The position numbers were made by a program, and so were the translations under genes. Source: Aulosira sp. FACHB-615 (GTDB lineage Bacteria > Cyanobacteriota > Cyanobacteriia > Cyanobacteriales > Nostocaceae). From it: a stretch of DNA of 64,000 bases. The notes under the pieces were generated by a model. That model searched no databases. It saw nothing but the letters and a program-made list of their open reading frames with translations, and had not been told where the DNA came from. The DNA lies in NCBI RefSeq assembly GCF_014698045.1, contig NZ_JACJSE010000001.1, positions 124,001-188,000 on the forward strand. Reading direction: 5' to 3'. Position 1 is the first letter of the stretch. Every line of letters starts with the position of its first letter. This document shows, piece after piece, positions 54,740-63,186 of this stretch.

Positions 54740-54955
54740 ATGCCTTTTGTTACAGTCAAAATTGCCCGTGGTCATTCCATCGAAAAAAAACGGCATCTAG
54801 TCGAAGCTATTACTAACGCCCTAGTCACATCCTTAGATACTAAACCAGAATGGATAACCATTCACATTGATGAATTTGAACGTGAAAATTGGGCTGTCAA
54901 CGGTATCTTACACTGCGATAGACATCGCGGTAGACATGACGAAACCGGCAGATAA
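54740..54955 (+). CDS. 4-oxalocrotonate tautomerase-like protein within the hyp operon
   Basis: 71 residues. After Met removal the chain starts PFVTVKIARGHSIEKKRHLVEAIT, with the Pro1 general base of the tautomerase superfamily; no other catalytic residue can be assigned with confidence. Spacing is 65 bases after hypD and 142 before hypE. A similar short gene lies between hypD and hypE in Nostoc PCC 7120 (from memory), so the arrangement is conserved in heterocystous strains. Its role in hydrogenase maturation, if any, is unknown. Confidence 0.85.
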   Translation: MPFVTVKIARGHSIEKKRHLVEAITNALVTSLDTKPEWITIHIDEFERENWAVNGILHCDRHRGRHDETGR

Positions 54956-55097
54956 AACTAGTTAGAAGGCAGGAGGCAGGAATTAGTAGATATTAATAGT
55001 TATTTAATAATAAACAACTTTTTATCTCTATTACCTGTAACCTGTCACCTATCACCTACTATAAATTTCTATCATAAATTATTTTAATCAATTCTAT

Positions 55098-56201
55098 ATG
55101 GATTTATCATCATCAAATCAATTACAAAATCCCCTGTTTCAAAAAATTGAACAAGTCCGTCGTCGCCAAGCAAAAATTCGAGATAGTCACATAAATTTAT
55201 CACATGGTAGTGGCGGTAAAGCCATGCGTGATTTAATTGATGATGTCTTCATACAGAGTTTTGATAATCCCATTCTTTCCCAATTAGAAGACCAAGCCAG
55301 CCTTAATTTAGCCAATCTTTTACAACAAGGAGATAGACTCGCATTTACCACAGATTCTTATGTTGTAGACCCGTTATTTTTCCCTGGTAGCGATATTGGA
55401 GAATTAGCAATTAACGGCACAGTTAATGATTTAGCTGTTAGCGGTGCAAAACCGTTATATCTTACCTGTAGCGTCATTTTAGAAGAAGGTTTACCCCTAG
55501 AAACTCTACGGCGTGTAGTAGCCAGTATGCAAGCCGCCGCCAAAAATGCAGGCGTACAAATTGTCACAGGTGACACAAAAGTTGTGCATCGTGGCGCGGC
55601 TGATAAATTATTTATTAACACTGCTGGTATTGGTGTCATTCCCACAGGCGTGAATATTTCAGCACACAATATTCAACCAGGAGATGCCATTATTATTAAC
55701 GGCGAATTAGGAAATCATGGTACAGCAATTTTAATTGCCCGTGGTGAATTAGCCTTAGAAACTGATATTAATAGTGATTGCCAACCCTTACATAGTCTAG
55801 TTGCAACCATCCTCAACGTTTGCCCCGAAATTCATGCCATGCGGGATGTAACACGCGGCGGTTTAGCCACAGTATTAAATGAATTTGCCCTCACCTCTAA
55901 TGTTGGCATTCGCCTGGATGAAAAATCAATTCCTATTAGAGAAGAAGTCAAAGGAGTTTGCGAAATTTTAGGTTTAGACCCCTTATACTTAGCCAACGAA
56001 GGTAAATTAGTCGTAGTAGTAAAACATGATTACGCCGACAAAGTTTTAGCAGCCATGAAAACGCATCCAGCAGGCAAAGATGCTTGTATAGTCGGTGAAG
56101 TTATCGCCTCACCTCCCGGCGTTGTCTTCCTTAAAACAACCTTTGGTGCTGAACGAATTGTAGATATGCTAGTAGGCGACCAACTACCAAGAATTTGTTA
56201 G
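55098..56201 (+). CDS. hypE: carbamoyl dehydratase HypE
   Basis: 367 residues. HypE dehydrates the HypF-made thiocarboxamide to thiocyanate, then gives CN to iron. Landmarks: INLSHGSGGKAMRDLI near 32-47, FTTDSYVVDPLFFPGSDIGELAINGTVNDLAVSGA as the ATP/metal site near 79-113, RDVTRGGLATVLNE near 250-263, and the C-terminal PRIC with the acceptor Cys367. The N-terminus is about 20 residues longer than in many HypEs. Confidence 0.97.
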   Translation: MDLSSSNQLQNPLFQKIEQVRRRQAKIRDSHINLSHGSGGKAMRDLIDDVFIQSFDNPILSQLEDQASLNLANLLQQGDRLAFTTDSYVVDPLFFPGSDIGELAINGTVNDLAVSGAKPLYLTCSVILEEGLPLETLRRVVASMQAAAKNAGVQIVTGDTKVVHRGAADKLFINTAGIGVIPTGVNISAHNIQPGDAIIINGELGNHGTAILIARGELALETDINSDCQPLHSLVATILNVCPEIHAMRDVTRGGLATVLNEFALTSNVGIRLDEKSIPIREEVKGVCEILGLDPLYLANEGKLVVVVKHDYADKVLAAMKTHPAGKDACIVGEVIASPPGVVFLKTTFGAERIVDMLVGDQLPRIC

Positions 56202-56210
56202 ATATTAAAC

Positions 56211-56241
56211 TCCTCTCCGCGCCTCTGCGCCTCTGCGTGAA
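56211..56241. repeat. GCGCCTCTGCGCCTCTGCG repeat between hypE and hypA
   Basis: CTCCTCTCCGCGCCTCTGCGCCTCTGCGTGA, ten bases after the hypE stop and ten before the hypA start; same family as 53181-53213. Confidence 0.75.
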
Positions 56242-56250
56242 ACAAAAACT

Positions 56251-56592
56251 ATGCACGAACTAGGAATAACCCAAAATATAGTAGCCATCGTCACCGAACA
56301 CGCCAAAGGTATGAAAGTACAGAAAGTAGTCTTAGAAATTGGCAAACTTTCAGCCATTATGCCTGATGCGATTAAATTTTGTTTTGATATTTGCTCAAAA
56401 GACACACTTTTAGAAAATTCCCTATTAGAAATTATCGAAATACCAGGATTAGCTAAATGTCATCAATGCGGGACAGAAATTGCTCTTGATAAGCCTTTTG
56501 GTGTTTGCCAATGTGGTAGCGTGCAACTTGATTTAATAACTGGTGAAGAACTCAAAATTAAAGAAATAGAAATAGAGGAAATATGTGTGTAA
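56251..56592 (+). CDS. hypA: hydrogenase nickel-insertion protein HypA
   Basis: 113 residues, usual size. MHELGITQ at the start has the His2/Glu3 pair that binds nickel; CHQCGTEI near 70-77 and CQCGS near 90-94 form the zinc site. HypA works with HypB to place nickel in the large subunit. Its 3' end overlaps hypB by 10 bases, so the two are probably translationally coupled. Confidence 0.96.
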   Translation: MHELGITQNIVAIVTEHAKGMKVQKVVLEIGKLSAIMPDAIKFCFDICSKDTLLENSLLEIIEIPGLAKCHQCGTEIALDKPFGVCQCGSVQLDLITGEELKIKEIEIEEICV

Positions 56593-57422
56593 CTTGCGGT
56601 TGTTCTGATGATGCTGAAGGCAAAATTACAAATCTCCAAACAGGTGAAGTTAATCACCATCACGACCATCATACCCACACTCACACTTTACCCGATGGCA
56701 CTGTGATTACCCATACCCATCATCATGATGAAGCACCACAAATTCATGCTAAAATTCATGGCACAACTATATCTTTAGAACAAGATATTTTAGCAAAAAA
56801 TAATTTATTAGCAGCCCAAAACCGGGGATGGTTTAAGGGTCGAAATATTCTCGCCTTAAATTTGATGAGTTCTCCCGGTGCAGGCAAAACAACATTATTA
56901 ACTCGCACTATTAATGATTTAAAACAGCAATTACCAATTAGTGTAATTGAAGGCGACCAAGAAACTACTAATGATGCTCAAAAAATTAAAGAAACAGGCT
57001 GTAAAGTTGTGCAAATCAACACAGGTACAGGCTGTCATTTAGATGCGTCGATGATAGAAAGAGGTGTACAACAACTCAACCCGCCACTAAATTCTGTAGT
57101 GATGATTGAGAATGTGGGTAATTTGGTTTGTCCGGCTTTATTTGATTTGGGAGAACAAGCAAAAGTTGTAATTCTATCTGTCACGGAGGGAGAAGATAAA
57201 CCGATAAAATATCCCCACATATTCCGCGCCAGTGAGATGATGATTCTTACCAAAGTTGATTTATTGCCTTACGTGCAGTTTGATGTGGAACGTTGCATTG
57301 AATATGCTAAACAAGTGAACCCACATATACAGGTTTTTCAGGTGTCGGCGATGACTGGTGAGGGTTTAGATAATTGGTACAAGTGGTTGACGGAAAAGGT
57401 TGCGATGTCGATACCAGTTTGA
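56583..57422 (+). CDS. hypB: hydrogenase nickel-insertion GTPase HypB
   Basis: 279 residues. N-terminus MCVTCGCSD has the CxxCGC high-affinity nickel motif. Residues ~22-55 are His-rich (HHHDHHTHTHT and THTHHHDE), a nickel store. The GTPase part has G1 SSPGAGKTTLL near 99-109, EGDQETTNDA near 126-135, CHLDASMI near 153-160 with the metal-binding Cys/His and TKVDLLPY near 224-231. It is the last gene of the hyp set here. Confidence 0.97.
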   Translation: MCVTCGCSDDAEGKITNLQTGEVNHHHDHHTHTHTLPDGTVITHTHHHDEAPQIHAKIHGTTISLEQDILAKNNLLAAQNRGWFKGRNILALNLMSSPGAGKTTLLTRTINDLKQQLPISVIEGDQETTNDAQKIKETGCKVVQINTGTGCHLDASMIERGVQQLNPPLNSVVMIENVGNLVCPALFDLGEQAKVVILSVTEGEDKPIKYPHIFRASEMMILTKVDLLPYVQFDVERCIEYAKQVNPHIQVFQVSAMTGEGLDNWYKWLTEKVAMSIPV

Positions 57423-57430
57423 ATTGTATT

Positions 57431-57450
57431 CACGCAGAGGCGCGGAGAGT
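57431..57450. repeat. CACGCAGAGGCGCGGAGAG repeat after hypB
   Basis: Inverted copy of the repeats at 53181, 56211 and 59381, eight bases beyond the hypB stop. Confidence 0.75.
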
Positions 57451-57546
57451 AAGAGTTATCTGAGTGAAATGAGATATGCGATCGCAAAAATCATAAATAC
57501 CGACCTAAAGTCTATAATTGCGATCGCTAAATTAATTACCCTACAT

Positions 57547-58539
57547 TTACTCTAAAAAATAAGTTCCTAACTCTTTGATTCTTTCTACCCAATTTTTCAC
57601 TTCAGCAGCTACTTGATACTTCCATTGGATTTGAAGCACTTCTCTTGTATAAGAATCATCAAATATAACTTTGTCTTTGTTGTCAAAGACTGGCGCAACA
57701 AATTCTACCCCAGCAGCTTGGGCAAATAAATTGGACATTTGGCTAATGCTTAAATTTTCCGGTGCTGCTAGATAATGTCCTCCTCTCATACCTTTTCGTG
57801 CAGCAGCAATGTAGCAGTCTGCTAAATCATCCACATGAACCCACGCCGTCATAAAATCTGGTGGAAATGGCTGATGTCCTTGGTGTGGTTTACCTGTAAT
57901 GAACTGCTGAATTGCAAAATCCCAGAAACTGCCACGAGTTGGCGCAGAACCATAAACTGATGCCGGATACAAAATGGAAGCGTTACCTCCATCGCTGATA
58001 TATTTTTCTACTAGCGCATCTTTCATAACATTTACGCCCACTAGCAATTCAATACACACTAAATATTCGGGTCTTATATAATCTTTTGGCGGAGGTGTTT
58101 CGGTAATTCTTCCACCATCAGCAGTAATCAAAGAGAAATTTCCACTGGTGGCAATTACATGAATATCTGGTGAAACTGCCTTAGCACCGTGTAAAGCGGC
58201 TTCTAATGAGAGGCGGTCTTGAGCAAATTGAGCTTCTTTCGTTGCCTCTGGAGGCATGTGCCAAGCAACATTAATCACTGTTGTAATATTGTGCTGGCGA
58301 ATTGCTTGGGCAACATCATTGCTAGAAAAGCTGTCTTCTTGAGAGCGAATTATTTCTTTACAGAAAGGTTTGATAACGTTAACATCACTACTTGGCCTCA
58401 CAAGTGCGAATACCGCGAAATCTTCTGTTTGGGAAAACTTACGGCACAATGCCCCGCCAATGTAGCCGGTTGCACCTAAAATCAAGACATTCTTTACGTA
58501 AGAACTTTTTGCCGATGAAATTTCTGGGTTGTCTGACAT
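57547..58539 (-). CDS. NAD-dependent epimerase/dehydratase family protein (SDR-like)
   Basis: 330 residues. Rossmann start VLILGATGYIGGALCRKFS near 18-36 binds NAD(P). The SDR YxxxK pair is not clear: near the expected position the sequence reads RPEYLVCIELLVG, without the Lys. The rest (WHMPPEA, TSGNFSLITADG, LYPASVYG) resembles atypical SDR proteins of uncertain function. The substrate is unknown. It is convergent with hypB, separated by 124 bases, and upstream of the minisatellite. Confidence 0.75.
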   Translation of the reverse strand: MSDNPEISSAKSSYVKNVLILGATGYIGGALCRKFSQTEDFAVFALVRPSSDVNVIKPFCKEIIRSQEDSFSSNDVAQAIRQHNITTVINVAWHMPPEATKEAQFAQDRLSLEAALHGAKAVSPDIHVIATSGNFSLITADGGRITETPPPKDYIRPEYLVCIELLVGVNVMKDALVEKYISDGGNASILYPASVYGSAPTRGSFWDFAIQQFITGKPHQGHQPFPPDFMTAWVHVDDLADCYIAAARKGMRGGHYLAAPENLSISQMSNLFAQAAGVEFVAPVFDNKDKVIFDDSYTREVLQIQWKYQVAAEVKNWVERIKELGTYFLE

Positions 58540-58644
58540 ATTTTGGGTACCTACATCCTGACTTCAAAGCTGAAGTTTTTATCATCGCAGTATTTTGCTG
58601 TGTTGACGATTTACTGGTATAAATTACCGAAGCCTAAGCTTTTA

Positions 58645-59016
58645 ATGCGTATGCAAAATCTATAAATGTGTTCGCTGAAATAGAAAATGCGATCGCAAAA
58701 ATAACAAATGCGTATGCAAAATCTATAAATGTGTTTGCTGAAATAGAAAACGCGATCGCAAAAATAACAAATGCGTATGCAAAATCTATAAATGTGTTCG
58801 CTGAAATAGAAAACGCGATCGCAAAAATAACAAATGCGTATGTAAAATCTATAAATGTGTTCGCTGATATAGAAAATGCGATCGCAAAAATAACAAATGC
58901 GTATGTAAAATCTATAAATGTGTTCGCTGATATAGAAAATGCGATCGCAAAAATAACAAATGCGTATGCAAAATTTATGGATGAGTTCGCTGAAATAGAA
59001 AACGCGATCGCACCGA
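58645..59016. repeat. 63-bp minisatellite with a HIP1 octamer in each unit
   Basis: About 5.9 copies; unit starts are at 58645, 58708, 58771, 58834, 58897 and 58960, exactly 63 bases apart. Each unit carries GCGATCGC. Units differ by a few bases and the last is divergent. Since 63 is a multiple of three, frames without stops stay open: one on the plus strand (58668-59063, 21-residue unit FAEIENAIAKITNAYAKSIN) and two on the minus strand (58611-59132 and 58634-59041). No ribosome site is obvious, and I do not annotate a gene. Confidence 0.9.
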
Positions 59017-59023
59017 AGTGGTT

Positions 59024-59132
59024 GGTTTCGACTTCGCTCAACCAACCCCACGCCCTGAGCTAACCCCCGCCCTGAGCTAACCCCCGCGCCATGAGCTAAT
59101 CTCGCGCCCTGAGCGAAGTCGAAGGGCATCAC
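59024..59132. repeat. GCCCTGAGCTAACCCCC and CGAAGTCGAAGGG repeats
   Basis: GCCCTGAGCTAACCCCC occurs about three times (59053-59100), flanked by TTCGACTTCGCTCA near 59028 and CTGAGCGAAGTCGAAGGG near 59110, inverted copies that can pair. Confidence 0.7.
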
Positions 59133-59488
59133 TCATGCTACATTATTTTCTGGATTATCACCCCGCATCACCATTACCATACTCATAAGAATCGCAGACA
59201 AAGTTTAAATCTTGTCAAACTGGTGAATAATCGCCTTTGAGAGTATTGGCACGTTGAAAATTTGCCTGAGACATTCTGTTGCTACGATGAAAATCACGAA
59301 CGTCTAAATTTTAAGCGATCGCACAACACAATTTTTCAGTTACGCTACTAAATTTGTTGGGTTGCTCTCAAACTCTTAGTCTCCGCGTCTCTGCGCCTCT
59401 GCGTGAGACAAAAATCATCTCGTCAGCAACACCAAACATAAAAACACAGATGCACATTGTCACCTGTGTTTATCTATATATATCTGCG
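59133..59488. other. non-coding gap
   Basis: About 355 bases past the 3' end of the patB-like gene. Contains a GTCTCTGCGCCTCTGCG repeat (59381-59407), a HIP1 and no recognisable frame. An imperfect AACACAG hairpin near 59430-59475 could be the patB-like gene's terminator. Confidence 0.45.
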
Positions 59489-61078
59489 TTAAGCGAGATT
59501 CAACACCTTGCGTAACAGTGCTTGGTCTTCGATTTTCGCTTTGAGGCGACCATTTTCCACATCTCGAATCCAGCTTTGGCTTTTACCGGTGAGTTTGGCT
59601 AATTCCCGTTGGGAAAGATTTAAATTTTTGCGGGCTTCTAAAATCTGTTCGCCAACTAAATCGCCTGTAAGTCTGACTCGTCTTCGGTTTTTGATAGTGC
59701 GTCGTTGCTTCTTTTCCGAGTCAGAAATTTGCTGTTCCCATTCTGGCGGGAGTTCAAATGACAAAATCCGCGCGTTCATCAACAGGTTCCACTTACCACG
59801 GGGGCCGGAATCTGTTAGGCGGGTTTCGCCACCACCATCGTTAATCCAAAATTCTAAGGCTTCGTCTGGATCTTCAGGTATGCCCATTAACTTCGCCCAC
59901 AATGGTTGAATTTCTAAGGGGTAAGTTACTGGGTCAAACATGGGTTTAACTCCCAAATGATTCAGCACTTCTAAATCACTTTCAAATGTCCGCAATAATC
60001 GTTTGCGTTCTTCTCGCTGTCGGGAAGCTAGAGTAACTTTTTCCTCACCATAAGCAATGCGTAACAAGGTAGGAACAGTGATGCGTTGTTCTCTACCCAT
60101 CTTGGTTTTGAATAATAACCACAACATGAGTCGGACTGCGCCTTCGTGTTGTTGCCAAATACTCATAACGGTGGTGAGCAAGGTTTTGGGCAAACTACCG
60201 TATTGGTAAAAGGCGCTACGCTCTTTACAGGCTTGTTTGTTGAGGAAATGCTGCGCCCAAATTCCGGCGCGAATTTTGAAGGTTAGCCCAACTAGGTATT
60301 TACAGCCTATGTCATCTTCTTGGAAGTGGTGTTGGATATGGACTAAGTGCCACAAGCGAGATTGAGTAACTGAAAATCCTTTGACGCGCCCTTGTTGTGG
60401 CCAGTCAATAGATATTAACAGCGAGCAAGCTTGTTGGACAAGATTTTTCATTAAGGTGAGTTTGGCAGTTTTACTTAGGTCTTTGCGCTTTTCTAGCCCT
60501 AAATATTTTTCTATTTGCCGTTCATCTAGCGAAAATTCTTGCTCCCAAGGTTGTTCTAAGGTTGTGGCGTAGGCGGCAAATATTAAATGGATACAAGCCG
60601 CCCGAATATCCATTGTCTCGATCGCTTCTAAATTAGTGATACGATCGCTAACTTGGAAGGGATGTTGAATGTGAAAAGCAATTGTGCCTTTGCCTTGGCT
60701 GACTTGTCGGCTGTAAGATAAATATCCTTCTGCGTCTTGTTCCCAATTTAAAGATGTGCGTTGAGCCAATACATTACACGCCTCCCAAATTGCGATCGCT
60801 GAAGCAAAAGGGTTATTCTTCCCATTAGAAAATAAATCCGGGCTAGTAGCGTCTCGCGGTTCAACTTTACATCTCCCCTTTTTCGCTTGCCACGGTATAG
60901 GCGAATTTGTCGGACAAGCTATTACACATTGCGGTTCTGGATAATAGCCCTCACAATTGTTACACAGACAAGGATCAATCCAATATTCATCGTCTTCTAA
61001 CTGAATCGCACCCGTAGGACATTGGGGACGGCAGTTATCACATCCAACGCAACTGTTGTTAGGAATTGTATACGGCAT
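59489..61078 (-). CDS. patB: PatB/CnfR-type nif gene activator (4Fe-4S plus HTH)
   Basis: 529 residues from MPYTIPNNSCVGC; the frame's five upstream codons are dropped, and 529 is the length I recall for Anabaena PatB. N-terminus: two [4Fe-4S] ferredoxin-like motifs with cysteines at 10, 13, 16, 20 and 37, 39, 42, 51, 55 (CVGCDNCRPQCP and CLCNNC...CVIACP). A long middle region (~90-460) follows, of unknown fold. C-terminus ~470-525: a lambda-repressor-like HTH (LNLSQRELAKLTGKSQSWIRDVENGR). PatB/CnfR activates nif genes under low oxygen, with the clusters as oxygen sensor. Next to it are fdxB and coxB, as in Nostoc/Anabaena, which supports the call. Confidence 0.93.
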   Translation of the reverse strand: MPYTIPNNSCVGCDNCRPQCPTGAIQLEDDEYWIDPCLCNNCEGYYPEPQCVIACPTNSPIPWQAKKGRCKVEPRDATSPDLFSNGKNNPFASAIAIWEACNVLAQRTSLNWEQDAEGYLSYSRQVSQGKGTIAFHIQHPFQVSDRITNLEAIETMDIRAACIHLIFAAYATTLEQPWEQEFSLDERQIEKYLGLEKRKDLSKTAKLTLMKNLVQQACSLLISIDWPQQGRVKGFSVTQSRLWHLVHIQHHFQEDDIGCKYLVGLTFKIRAGIWAQHFLNKQACKERSAFYQYGSLPKTLLTTVMSIWQQHEGAVRLMLWLLFKTKMGREQRITVPTLLRIAYGEEKVTLASRQREERKRLLRTFESDLEVLNHLGVKPMFDPVTYPLEIQPLWAKLMGIPEDPDEALEFWINDGGGETRLTDSGPRGKWNLLMNARILSFELPPEWEQQISDSEKKQRRTIKNRRRVRLTGDLVGEQILEARKNLNLSQRELAKLTGKSQSWIRDVENGRLKAKIEDQALLRKVLNLA

Positions 61079-61146
61079 AAAACTTCTTCCCACCTAATCG
61101 TTGAGATGTTTGGCTCAAGTCTCCCCTGGATGTGTCCTGTTTATTT

Positions 61147-61335
61147 CAGGACTTACGCACCAACATTGTCAGTGGAGACTGGGTGTGGGGGTGAAAGGGT
61201 ATAGGGTTAAGGGGTTTTGAATAAGTACACACGCCACTTGGCTCAAGTCGGGAAACCCACCCATGCCAGTAGCTCCCCTACACCCTTACACCCTTCCCAC
61301 AATCCTTGATTTTTCGTCTCACTGCGTAAGTCCTA
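61147..61335. mobile_element. MITE-like element, family with CAGGACTTACGCA ends (copy 2)
   Basis: 189 bp bounded by CAGGACTTACGCA (61147-61159) and TGCGTAAGTCCTA (61323-61335), 12 of 13 positions inverted. Shares internal stretches with copy 1 at 11914-12055 but has about 47 extra bases in the middle (around 61223-61275). Lies 69 bases upstream of the patB-like start codon, in the likely promoter zone. Confidence 0.85.
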
Positions 61336-61366
61336 TTTTTATCACTCGCAACCACATTAATTACCT

Positions 61367-61389
61367 AGCAAGAAGTAAATTTTCTTGCT
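61367..61389. promoter_or_regulatory. short inverted repeat upstream of the patB-like gene
   Basis: AGCAAGAA-GTAAATT-TTCTTGCT, perfect 8-bp arms. Possible operator or transcript end; no known consensus matches. Confidence 0.3.
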
Positions 61390-61959
61390 GCGATAATTGC
61401 CCACATCCATATTCAGACTTAGTATCCAAGTAGAGGCTCAATTAGGCTTTTCAGCCCAGCCGAATCTTTATTGTTCATTAACTATAAATTTCATAAATAT
61501 TTAGATGATTTTGTTCATCATGAGCTTAGGAAATTTTCTTAAGCTTTCACATTTTTTTAATTACTAACCTTTAATGCTTGGCTGCAAAACCTTAACCCAA
61601 GGATTTTTGCTGAATTTTTATACACACAATCATTTAGCAGAATCCCATTTATTAATAATTTTAATATTTAATATCAAGCTAACTGCTGCTACAAAAATCA
61701 CATTTTTAATTAAAATGCTCAAACCACCTGCTACTCCATCGATTTGGGCATTTTTATTGCTAAATAACAATACGTTGCTAATACAAATTGCAAATATATT
61801 TATGTAATGAAAGAACATAAGTTTTGTATAGTGATTTACTGTCTTTTTGATATCGGTCAAAAGCTGCAAAAGAATTGCATTATTAATTCAGGCAGTAATT
61901 AACTTTAAGGTAATTGATTTAACTAAATAAAAGACTCATATTTTATTTCTGAAATACAC

Positions 61960-62038
61960 GTAGGATGTGTTAGCGACAGCGTAACACTTCTACTTCAAAG
62001 CTTTTGGTGCGTTACGGCTTACGCCTAACACACCCTAC
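61960..62038. mobile_element. MITE-like element with GTAGGATGTGTTAG ends
   Basis: 79 bp: GTAGGATGTGTTAG (61960-61973) and CTAACACACCCTAC (62025-62038) match as inverted ends at 13 of 14 positions. Inside are partially palindromic GTAAC/GTTAC segments. This repeat (GTAGGGTGTGTTAGGCG...) is a common cyanobacterial type. No coding capacity. Confidence 0.8.
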
Positions 62039-62246
62039 TTGATTAGAATTATGATTAAAAAAGATATGAATTATTGCTATAAAGTCTCATTTAAATAATC
62101 AAAATAAACCTGAAAATAGATTAAAAGTCATCAAACTTTAATGAAAAAAAAATTAATCGTTTCACAACAAAACAAAACAATTAGATTAAGTTAGTATGAA
62201 ATTAAGTACAAACGATTAGATAGGCGAAATCGCCAAAGGTTTATTC

Positions 62247-62540
62247 ATGGCAACACTAACAGGATTGACATTTGGAGGTAAACCCTGGACACCTAAATTT
62301 GCCCAGGAGATTGACAAAGATAAATGTATCGGCTGTGGCAGATGTATTAAAGTGTGTGGGTATAGTGTGCTGGATTTAAAAGCACTCAATGAAGAAGGTG
62401 AATTTGTCGAAGATGAAGAAGATGATGAAATCGAGCGCAAAGTCATGGTAGTTGCTCATCCAGAGAACTGCATTGGTTGTGAAGCTTGCTCTCGGATTTG
62501 TCCTAAGAACTGCTACACCCACGCTGAATTGAACAACTAA
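62247..62540 (+). CDS. fdxB: nif-specific ferredoxin III (2[4Fe-4S])
   Basis: 97 residues. Two [4Fe-4S] sites: CIGCGRCIKVC (Cys 27, 30, 33, 37) and CIGCEACSRIC (Cys 75, 78, 81, 85), separated by an acidic stretch (near 49-62). This separation and the MATLTGLTFGGKPWTPKF start are typical of the nif-associated FdxB. It is divergent from the patB-like gene and may be one of its targets. Probably an electron carrier for nitrogen fixation in the heterocyst; its precise donor and acceptor are not known. Confidence 0.94.
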   Translation: MATLTGLTFGGKPWTPKFAQEIDKDKCIGCGRCIKVCGYSVLDLKALNEEGEFVEDEEDDEIERKVMVVAHPENCIGCEACSRICPKNCYTHAELNN

Positions 62541-63186
62541 ATATTGGCGGAAGCTGCAAAGTTGTTGTTTTGGTAAGGGGGTACTCAGCAAGGTAAATTG
62601 AGGGGAATTTATATAGCAGGTGACAGGTAACAGGTGACAGATGACAGGGTTATAATCCTGGGTTTGTTAAGTGGAGCATCTGTAAATTTACTAAACCATG
62701 TCTCAAGTGCTATTTAATTACTAGGACTGGTGAAAAAGTTCGTAGTAAACAAATGCGTAAATTGTAAATTGTTACTTATTAACTAAATCATACTTGCTGC
62801 TATTTTGAGTGTTCAATATGAGAACTAATAGTACCCTCTGACAACAACTATTACTGTTGGTATAACTAGAAGGCACTCTTGTCGAATTCATTAGAAATAT
62901 TGTTAAGTTTTTGGGGGAAGGATCTGAAGAGATTTGGAAAATTCCCCCAAGTTTTACATTATGTCAGATACAACATTAATAAGTAGAACTCAAAAGTCAA
63001 AAATCAAATATCGACAGAATTTGATTATAAGCTTTTGTACTGATTTCAATCGTGAAGTTAGGTGTGTTACTGAAGTATCAAAAAATGAATTTACAAAGAT
63101 AAATTTCCTACTTCAGATTTCATACTAGCCTGCGGCAATTCGCTGCGCGTCTACACACTTCAAACTTCATACTTACAGGAGCTTTT
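62541..63186. other. fdxB-coxB intergenic region
   Basis: About 645 bases, without a convincing gene. 62615-62648 is a GGTGACAGGTAACAGGTGACAG STRR; 62830-62870 has a TGACAACAACTATTACTGTTGG inverted repeat; 63105-63175 has CTTCAGATTTCATACT and CTTCAAACTTCATACTT repeats close to the coxB start. A 64-codon frame at 62934 is rejected. The coxB promoter must be here. Confidence 0.5.

Larger units (their letters stand above)
61079..62246. other. long divergent intergenic region between patB-like gene and fdxB
   Basis: About 1.17 kb carrying two MITE-like elements (61147-61335, 61960-62038) and a perfect 8-bp inverted repeat AGCAAGAA/TTCTTGCT (61367-61389). A hydrophobic 79-codon minus frame (61630-61869) has no visible family and is not called. 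The fdxB promoter should lie at about 62050-62246; I see no GTAN8TAC NtcA site there. Confidence 0.5.

Noticed and set aside
58645..59016. CRISPR array
   Set aside because: Units are contiguous and nearly identical with no unique spacers; it is a minisatellite. No cas genes in the window.
58611..59132. Three long frames over the minisatellite
   Set aside because: All three follow from a unit length divisible by three and a lack of stops; only one, if any, could be real. Listed as a repeat and a finding, not a gene.
61574..61869. Two overlapping hydrophobic frames (77 codons plus, 79 codons minus)
   Set aside because: AT-rich DNA in a long intergenic region often gives hydrophobic frames; no ribosome site or family seen. 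The minus frame may be a decayed membrane protein, but that cannot be supported.
62190..62246. NtcA site upstream of fdxB (GTATGAAATTAAGTAC)
   Set aside because: The spacing between GTA and TAC is 10 rather than 8 bases.
62934..63128. 64-codon plus-strand frame before coxB
   Set aside because: Repeat-containing, no family, in the likely coxB promoter region.
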